Shown piece after piece: positions 56,503-64,000 of a stretch of DNA of 64,000 nt. Location: assembly GCA_035610365.1 (NCBI GenBank), contig CM069432.1:114781529-114845528 (forward strand), read 5' to 3'. Position numbers and translations under genes: made by a program. Numbering within the stretch: the stretch's first letter is position 1; every line of letters starts with the position of its first letter. The stretch is from Aquatica leii. Lineage: Eukaryota > Arthropoda > Insecta > Coleoptera > Lampyridae. The notes under the pieces were generated by a model that worked only from the letters and a program-made list of their open reading frames with translations, did not search any database and was not told the DNA's origin.

Positions 56503-57614
56503 GGGGGGGGGTGGTTATCTTCTTTAATAAGGACCATTGTGTCCCTTTGAAGATCGGAAATGTTTGATCGCCATTTTGGGCGCTGCTGCAACCCGACGAG
56601 ATACTCGTGACTCCATCTTCTCCATACATGTTGATGAAGTTTCTGAAGCATTTGAAATAAAGATAAACGATGCTGAGCAATGTTCGTAACGTCTGGATCC
56701 GGGAGCGCTATCAACGGTCTACCAATTAAGGAATGTGCAGGCGTGAGGGCTTGAAGGTCATTAGGATCGGACGTCAGAGGACACAAGGGACGAGAGTTCA
56801 GGGTTGCTTCGATTTGAACAAGCGCAGTGCAAAACTCCTCATAAGTCAAAATAGAATTTCCTAATATTCGTTTGATATGTTTTTTTACGGACTTTATGCC
56901 AGCCTCCCATAAACCTCCAAAATGAAGGCTATGGGGAGGAATAAAATGCCATTCGCTGCCCATGGCAGCAACGGCTTCGACAATAGAAGTCTGTTGCTTC
57001 CTAAAAAATTCAGCTAATTCTTGCAGTTCTGAATTAGCCCCGACGAAATTAGTACCGTTATCGGAAAAAACACGGAATGGTTTGCCTCTACGGGCAATAA
57101 AACGTCGAAATGTCATAACAAATAGTTCGGTGGTTAGGCCAGTCACCAGTTCCAGGTGAACTGCTTTAGTCGAAAAACAAATAAATAAGCAGACATAAGC
57201 CTTCATAGACTTACACCCGCGACCCTTGCGGTCTTTAATCATTATGGGGCCTCCATAATCAATGCCAGTAATGTGGAAAGGCGGAGAAGGTTGCACTCGT
57301 GAAGCAGGAAGATTGCCCATAATCGGGGCTGTTGTTTTTGGCGAAAACCGAAAGCATTTTACACATTTATGCACAATTTGTCTAACAAGATGCCTAGCTG
57401 ATAAGATCCAAAATTGATCTCGAAGCGAAGCCAATATTAATTGAGGGCCTGCGTGGAGCAGTCTAAGATGTTCCCGTGTTACTATCAATTTGGCTAACAA
57501 GTGTTTTCCCGACAAAAGAAACGGATGTTTTTTGTCGAACGAAAATGGAGCATTTCGGAGTCTACCTCCGACACGAATGATGCCCATGTCATCAAGGAAT
57601 GGAGCAAAACCCAC
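56475..57614 (-). pseudogene. BEL integrase
   Basis: 379 codons counted from a GTG; really a continuation of pol in the same frame after a TAG at 57,648. It contains an HHCC zinc-binding region (REHLRLLHAG...CVKC), then the DDE core: Asp in ITGIDYGG (~118), Asp in VFSDNGTNF (~186) and Glu in GGLWEAGIK (~239). All three catalytic positions are kept. The C-terminus is lost by the frameshift at 56,503-56,511. It would integrate the cDNA in the nucleus. Confidence 0.9.
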
Positions 57615-57647
57615 TAATGGCGAGGAACTTTTCAGTTGTTCAGAGCG

Positions 57648-59828
57648 CTAAAGCGATTTAAGCTCATCAGAAAAGGAGTCAGCTTGGGACATTTTGATCA
57701 GGCACAGTAAAGCTGATCGGATTTCTTGAACAGTAATAGGTCCGCAAAACCGATTGTTTGGCGAGTTTGAAGAATTTTTGTAGAAACGAAGACTATAAGC
57801 GACGACTCTTTCTAAACGAGTCATACTAGAGAAATTCTCTATGGGAAAATCATTTGGACGATGCGAAATTAAAGTTTGAACTTCCGATTTCAGATCTGGA
57901 AGTTCGGAAGTAACATGAGCAGAACTAGGCCACGAAGATTTGTCATCCAATAACCAAGATACACCATTCCACCAAAGAGTAAGCCCTTTTAAATTTTGAG
58001 AAGGTATGCCTCTGGACACCATATCGGCTGGATTTGATTTAGTAGGAACATGTCGCCAAACGGAAGCCGAAGTGAGTTGCTGGATGTCAGCAACCCTATT
58101 GCACACAAATGGTTTGAGAAGAGTAGGGCGTGTTTTTAGCCAGCCCAAGATTATGGTAGAGTCCGACCATAAGTTACAAGACGCTATAGTTAATCCTATG
58201 ATTTTCAAAACATGGGCTAAAAGTTTAGCAAGTAGCAAAGCTCCGCAAAGCTCAAGCCTAGGGATTGTAGTGGGCTTAAGAGGTGCTACCTTTGACTTAG
58301 CACATAAAAGATGAGAATGAACCCGGTTGTCCTCGTCAACAGAACGAAGGTACAAACACGCACCATATGCGCTTGTGGAAGCGTCACAAAATCCATGTAC
58401 TTGGATATCTATGGGATTCTTGCACAAAACATGCCGAGGAATTTGTAAATCCCGCAAACTGACGAGTTCAAAAGCATATGAACGCCATTTTGAACATACA
58501 TTGTTGGGAACAGGGTCGTCCCAGGACAGCTTTTCCATCCAGAGCTGTTGGAGCATTATTTTTGCAGAAATCGTGCAAGGTGAAAGCACCCCTAGAGGAT
58601 CAAAAATCCGAGATATTTCAGAAAGCATTGACCGCTTTGTGACCTTGCCTATCGAAGGCTTTGAAATAGAAAACATAAAATTGTCGTTTTGGAAAGACCA
58701 AATAAGACCTAGAGTACTAGTGTTTGCATGATCACCGATTTCAAGAACATTGGGATGAATTTCTGTATCTGAAAAGCCAGAAAGAACACGCGGATCGTTG
58801 CAGATCCATTTACGAAGTTTGAAACGCCCTGAACTAAGTGTAGTTGAGAGGTCGGAACATAATTTGCGAGCTTGTTCTAAATCGTTGGCGCCTGTCAACA
58901 GGTCGTCAACATAAAAATCATTTTTGATGATTTGCGAGACTTCAGGCATAGTAGTCTCACATTCGATACCGAGCTGGTAAAGACAACGGATGGCAAGAAA
59001 CGAAGCAGATGCCGTTCCATAAGTGACAGTGTTTAGATCAAACGATAGAATGGGTTTTGTGGGATCCGATCTCCACAAGATACGTTGAAGGAGTCTTTGG
59101 CTGGGATTGATCAAAACCTGCCTATACATCTTCTCGATATCTGCCGATATAGCGTAATATTGTTTGCGAAAGCGAACTAAAATAGAAAACAGATCTTGCT
59201 GCATGGTAGGGCCGACCATTCGAATGCTATTGAGCGAATGCCCTGTTGTGGTTGCTGCTGAACCGTTGAAAACGACACGTAACCTGGTCGTCACACTTTC
59301 CTCCTTGAGCACACCGTGGTGAGGAAGATAAACTGATGTTTCATTGCAAGTGGGGTTGACAACTGACATGTGCCCCAGCTCCTGATATTCTTGCATAAAA
59401 TCAGAATAAAGTTTATATAGCTCTGGGTTGATTCGAAAGCGCCGCTCCTGAGACAACAATCTACCTTGAGCATTATCGAACGAGTTGCCTAGCAACTCTA
59501 TTGGCTGTTTGAATGGAATTGAAACAACGAATCTACCGTCATTGTCTCTTCTGAAATTTTTAACAAAATGAGCTTCGCAGGCATTTTCCTCCTGCGATAA
59601 CACCTTTTCGCTTGGATAACTTTCCAACTCCCAGAACCGCGAAAGCTGATTTGAAAGATCGTCCAAAGTGCTAAGATGACAAGACAAATTAGTAGCAATA
59701 ACTGAGTTTATCGGTCCAGCTAAAACCCAACCGAAACGAGTATTTTGAACAATAGGAAGATTAGGACCCAATTGTATTTGACCAATACACAACAATTGGA
59801 AAAAATTGGAGAACCTATCAAAGATCAA
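57648..59828 (-). pseudogene. BEL reverse transcriptase and RNase H
   Basis: 726 codons with no methionine at the true junction (the frame opens at a TTG). RT motifs include ADIEKMYRQVLI and the active site YVDDLLTG (~305). RNase H follows with GFCDASTSAYG (~480), IPRLELCGALL and LWSDSTIILGW, all acidic residues present. It ends at TAG 57,650-57,648, beyond which the same frame continues openly into integrase. Its start is shifted relative to the protease frame by a short deletion at ~59,820. Confidence 0.92.
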
Positions 59829-61017
59829 TGTCGCCTGGAGTGTCGTACGAACTGTCAGATAATCTGATGTTATCTGGTATCTTGAAATTGTTTCGGTTTA
59901 CGTGGAAGCTTGGAGTTGTTCCAGTGATCTCGTCAAGAACGAGACACGTGAGATCTAATTTGAAACGAGAGTGATGAGCCCGAATAGTCACATCACACTT
60001 TAAACGAATGTGGGAAGCCAATTTACTTAACCCCGAAACGATAATATTTGCATCAGATGTGCGCAGCTTTAACTTAGTGCATAAGCTCGAACGAATAAAA
60101 TTCGATTGAGAACCTGAATCAAGTAACATTCGAATACAGTGGGAGTTTCCTTCAGAATCTAGAATCTGAGCGGAAGCCGTAGGTAAAAGAACTTGAATTG
60201 TGTTTGAAGTAAAAGCCGAAACTATTTGGGTTGGTTCAACAGAGAGATCTGCGCTTGACAAATGTTCTGACTGCATCAACGGCATGGCCGTAGGAGCATC
60301 TCCAATGTGCAGTAGTGAATTGTGCTTGGACTTGCACGTTCGGCAAGTATGCTGTGAAGAACATTGAGACACAAAATGACCTTTATACAAACAATTCAGA
60401 CAAAGTCTTAATTCTTTCGATTTAGTTAATCTTGCACGCGGAGAAAGCTTTATAAATTCATCGCATTTAGTTACTGAATGAGAACCTTTGCAAAGTACGC
60501 ATGCAAGCGTATTTGCAACAAAAGATTTGGAGTACGATTTTGGTCTCTCAGAAGAAGGTTTGAACTTTTCCGAATGCGGTTTGGCCTGATTGGGCCCTAA
60601 ACAATCTAGTAAATTGGCAGTGTTTGTGAGAAAAGTTTTGAATTTCTCCAGCAAAGGTAAATCAGAACCTGACCTGTTTCTCAGAGTTTCCCACTGGCGA
60701 AAAGTAATGGGATCAAGTTTGTTTGAAACAATATGGATGATCAGAGCCTCGAATAACTGTTCATCTGCGGAAAGCGATCTGAGCGCTGTCACGTGTTTAA
60801 ATAAGGATTCGGAAATTTTTCTTAACTTGAAAGCGGATTCTTTATTTAATGACTCCATGTCTAAAATAGATTTGAAATGGTTGTGTATGAGCAAACGGGG
60901 TTGATCGTACCTAGTGCAAATAGTTTTCCAAGCAACTTGATAATTGTCGGCTGAAAATTGTAGCGATTTAATAACTTGGGCTGCATCTCCGTAAATATTT
61001 CGCGAAATTCTAGCCAT
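59818..61017 (-). pseudogene. BEL Gag C-terminal half and aspartic protease
   Basis: 399 codons from an internal ATG. After a Gag helical region (GDAAQVIKSLQFSADNYQVA) come zinc knuckles: CVLCKGSHSVTKC, CLNCLYKGHFVSQC (canonical CCHC) and CRTCKSKHNSLLH (CCHH). The aspartic protease active site LLDSGSQSNF is at ~296. The frame stops at 59,818 where it should run on into RT, because a few bases are missing; the conserved hydrophobic LIGA-like segment expected there is absent. It overlaps the upstream Gag frame by 157 nt. Confidence 0.9.
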
Positions 61018-61463
61018 GCCTCTAAATCCCCAGAAAATTTGGGTATAGAAATTTTTGGCAGATTAAATAATGCTTTTTGGTGGCCATGATGACCCGTACT
61101 ACACAAGTCGTTACTGCGATGGACACTACTCCTGCAGGAGCTGCTGTTAGAAGCAGCTTTGAGGCTGTGACCCCATTTATTTATAAAGTTTTTTGCTCGA
61201 GAGAGTGCCGAAAAATATGAGTTTTCGAATTGTTCTTGATGTTTGTATTCCGCGGTGACGTCAGTAGTCACTTCGATAATTTGTATTTGAATTTGTTCAA
61301 AGTCAGATAATAATGAATTAGCCGATTCTAATCTCGTTTCAATTTCAAAAACATGTTCGTCTTCTGGTTTATCGGTATGCATTAATTCAAAATTGCTTAA
61401 GAACGTATGAAATCCTGTAAGTTTGGATTCAACTAAACCACGATTTCTAATTAAAGCTTCCAT
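60861..61463 (-). pseudogene. BEL Gag N-terminal half
   Basis: 200 codons from ATG 61,463, the natural Gag start, ~500 nt inside the 5' LTR. It has a helical, coiled-coil-prone N-terminus and the DUF1759-type block LPKISIPKFSGDLEAWLEFR, EIFTEM. The true frame ends about 60,985, where an internal deletion joins it to the +1 frame; the last ~40 codons of this ORF are out-of-frame read-through. Confidence 0.9.
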
Positions 61464-61938
61464 AATGAATAGATTTATTTTAATGTTTTCGTTTTAACTA
61501 AGCAACGGCAAGTTAAGAATTAAATGCAAAAATAACGGTAACAATATCGTTATTTACAAAAACAAGAATTGTAATTAATTAATTAATACAAATGCAAAAT
61601 GAATCTACAAAAAATAGTATTCTCAATCAAAACAACGCCGCGCCTTGCTGCCGAATGCAGCGAATGACACGTTATTCAATCAAAATAAATTTCGAACGTA
61701 ATTCAATATGAATAGAACACGTTGGAATAAATGCACTGGCTTAACAAAGTAAGCAAGCAAAACAAATGTAAAGGAAAGAGAAGGCAAACCTGCTATCGTT
61801 TGTGGGTATCAACCCTTCAAGTTGTTGGCGAAAGAAGTCTTTGGCTGTCTCTCTCTAACTCATAGGCACGAAATTGCATATTTCGTCAAACAATATAAAT
61901 TCTTGCGAAATCTTGAAAATTCACTGTTTCTTGTAATA

Positions 61939-61956
61939 ATGTGGCTCGAAGCACCA
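61939..61956 (-). promoter_or_regulatory. BEL primer-binding site
   Basis: On the minus strand TGGTGCTTCGAGCCACAT begins three nt after the 5' LTR; the leading TGG pairs with a tRNA 3' CCA end. The matching tRNA was not identified. Confidence 0.6.
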
Positions 61957-61959
61957 AAA

Positions 61960-62183
61960 TGTTAATTGTAATGGACTGTAGTTCTTTATTTTGTTAAGTA
62001 CATAGAACGATATGAATAAAACACAAAGTAATAAGATCGAATAAAATTCATCGAAAGAACATTCGTTTCATCATGTGGCTACATGATGACTGATTTTACA
62101 AAGAGGGATGTTGGTTGAAATCCCTGCCACTATCAGTAGCGTAACAATAAAGTTTTAATTAAAATAAGTTTACAATCTAAACA
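61960..62183 (-). repeat. BEL 5' LTR
   Basis: 224 bp; carries the element's promoter and polyadenylation region by analogy. Followed outside by the target duplication ATAGC (62,184-62,188). Confidence 0.95.
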
Positions 62184-64000
62184 ATAGCGGTGGAAAAAAA
62201 TTATTAGTTAGAAATCAAAAATAAAAAATTTAGATGCAAATGTTTTGTTATTTTTCTAGATGTAATCCAGCGAAATACTGGAAACGGAAGCTGAAGCCAT
62301 GGATGAGTATATGTATCATATGAAACATGTAAGCGATTGGGTTAGGTATGCAGAAAAATTATAGTTCGAATGGCAAATATGTATAATACCGACAGTTTGT
62401 ATCTTGCAAAAATAAATTAACAAATCTAATTGCTATTTTGTATTCTTTTTTTACGCTTTATCATTTTTGTGATTAAGTTGTTAACGTATGATTAATTGGT
62501 ATAACAAAGCATTCATAATCGTCACAATTGTTTAGTAAGCAACACATTTCGCGTAGTATAGATTTGTCATCAATCAAATATTCTTCTACCGATTTATTAA
62601 AATTGCTCTAAATTCCTGGCTTGATTGACAGGACATTTTGCATTAGTGAATCTTTGAACTACAATGGCAGACTCTAAGAACTGTGATCTTTGAGCATTAT
62701 TACGCAGTTATCACTTTTTCTATTTATTCGAATTATAAACGTGGAGAATAGTTATTTACGAACCAAGTTCGGGAAGAAGTTTTTCCTACATGAGCGCATT
62801 TAAAGCATGAGCGAACGAAGTGAGGGAGTGCTTTAATAGCGCGAATGCTAGAATGATTTTCCCGCAAGAGGTTTGTACATAATTTTTTGTAACGAGCAAA
62901 TATTTCCTTTGATATGCAGAAGCAATCATTTTATATTAATGTCAAATTTTGATATAGTCACCTTAATGAAAAGTGTAGAGTGCTATGAATTCACATTTTA
63001 TGTCTCAAATGTTTGTGCTGATCATATTTTGTATACTTTGTATTGCTTTTTTAAGTTTACTTCTTGTTTTTATTAATAAAAAACACTGGGAAAACTGTTT
63101 TTAACAATTACGAATTATAATTGCATTATAATATTATTGTTTAAATGTCTGTAAATGCCAGTGTTTTTTGTAATTTTTCCCGCACTCGTGCAGGAATAAC
63201 AATTTCCTGATTGGCTACACACGTATGTAAAACTTCACTTCCCAGGCGGCGAGTACAAAAAATTAAATAAAAGCAATCAGGCGCAGTATTACACCATGGA
63301 TGTACATGTGGAATTGCAAACTAATGAATCAGATACAAATACATTTCAATATCAGTTGATTAGAATGTCGTTTTTATCGTATAAAAATATACTGTCTGAC
63401 AAGAGATTCTTTTTGGTCGAGTATTAACTCCATATTATAACAGATGGTTCATTAAATGCAATAAAATAATTGTGTTCGAATGCTATCATAAGCACAAATG
63501 AACCTCAAACATTAAAATTTTACAATGAGGTTAAAGTTAATGAAGATGAGATAAAAGATGTTAACAAATTTTACTTGAAAAATGAGAAACGTCCGAATAA
63601 ACACTATAGTTTACAAAAAATAAAGACCTACAATTTTCTTGTACAGTTCTTCTTAATAGTTAACCAAATATACAACACAGCAAACCTTTTATATTATTAT
63701 TCGTTTAATATATTTAAGAAAAGGTACACAAATGTTCATTTGTTATATATAAATATAATTTATTATTATGCACACAGCAAAATTTACAAAACAAACTCAA
63801 TTTTCGTTACAATTCTTTTTGGTATTTTCTGTTATATATTTTATTAATAAACGATAGAAACTCGTACTCCATACAAACTTAATAATAAAAAAAAAGAAAC
63901 AACCAAAAAAGTTTATCCAAATTATAAAGGCACAAGAAGTTTAATATCGATTTTTGAATAAGATTTAAAAACTCGTATTTCCTTTTTATGTTTACTTTTG
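62184..64000. other. AT-rich end of window, repeat scraps
   Basis: No supported gene. The 125-codon frame at 63,470-63,847 opens at TTG, is Tyr/Ile/Phe-rich and unrecognised. A hairpin lies at 62,794-62,842, and a pair of inverted AAAAACACTGG blocks (63,077-63,087 and 63,162-63,172) suggests a small MITE. Confidence 0.4.
62794..62842. repeat. Foldback core, GCGC...GAGCGAACGAAGTGAG...GCGC
   Basis: GCGCATTTAAAGCA and TGCTTTAATAGCGC are inverted (12 of 14 positions) around GAGCGAACGAAGTGAGGG. This looks like the central hairpin of a foldback MITE; its GC-rich core resembles in style the palindrome at 28.73 kb. Confidence 0.5.

Larger units (their letters stand above)
55998..62183 (-). mobile_element. 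BEL/Pao LTR retrotransposon, young but coding-defective
   Basis: 6,186 bp with 224-bp LTRs that differ at two positions and an exact 5-bp target duplication, ATAGC. Coding order on the minus strand is Gag, zinc knuckles, aspartic protease, reverse transcriptase, RNase H, integrase, the BEL/Pao order. Normally gag-pol is one long frame; here it is broken at four places: a deletion at ~60,985, a small deletion at ~59,820, an in-frame TAG at 57,648, and a slipped G9 run at 56,503. The near-identical LTRs say the insertion is recent, so the copy was either mobilised in trans, mutated very recently, or is affected by sequencing errors at some sites. Confidence 0.95.

Noticed and set aside
58006..58731. 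Plus-strand ORFs of 102 and 134 codons inside the BEL element
   Set aside because: Antisense shadows of the reverse transcriptase/RNase H frame.
63470..63847. 125-codon ORF as a gene
   Set aside because: Opens at TTG, extremely Tyr/Ile/Phe/Asn-rich as expected from AT-rich DNA, no motif, no splice context.

Overview
This is an AT-rich, repeat-dominated stretch of an insect nuclear genome. The evidence is intron-containing genes with very short introns (47 and 55 nt), TATA-rich intergenic DNA, a BEL/Pao LTR retrotransposon, a decayed Polinton/Maverick, many MITEs, and one host gene resembling Drosophila tamo (vertebrate SPATA2). The insect order cannot be told from sequence alone. All family names were assigned by eye from remembered motifs, not by database search.

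Layout. (1) About 1.4-12.3 kb is a fossil Polinton on the + strand: packaging ATPase, a conserved Polinton protein, the start of a third gene, and an integrase. It is split by at least six later insertions. Three of them leave exact 2-bp target duplications that can be checked because removing the insert restores the reading frame. (2) About 14.4-28.8 kb is a mosaic of DNA transposons, minisatellites and foldback repeats; one element (20.45-24.34 kb) carries a decayed multi-exon gene. (3) 29.46-40.38 kb is the only apparently intact host gene: four coding exons, 626 codons, PUB-type N-terminal half and two C-terminal RanBP2/NZF zinc fingers. Its third intron (8.9 kb) seems to start with GC rather than GT and is packed with transposons. 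A 394-nt perfect-sized foldback lies 43 nt before the last exon. (4) 41-55 kb is intergenic: tandem duplications, a well-formed type I hammerhead ribozyme motif (minus strand, 44.70-44.77 kb), and fragments of Tc1-like, hAT and other transposases. (5) 55.998-62.183 kb is a young BEL/Pao element (minus strand; LTRs differ at 2 of 224 positions; 5-bp target duplication ATAGC) whose gag-pol is broken at four places.

The most interesting pattern is a group of elements with related termini (CCCAGTGAACACA, CCCAGTGAGCAAA, CCCAGGCAGCACA, CCCAGGTAGAACA and similar). They share 2-bp target duplications, and each has its own short, largely palindromic word repeated many times just inside both ends (AAAACGTTTT, GGACGTCC, GACGTC, GGTACATC, AGCTACTTAA, CTGTATAC...). 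Fragments of one transposase-like family occur in or beside two of them, and another carries a coiled-coil/DUF4806-like gene. The layout recalls plant CACTA elements (TIR, subterminal word array, separate word-binding protein), but the termini and target-site length differ. I regard this as the best candidate for an under-described system in the window.
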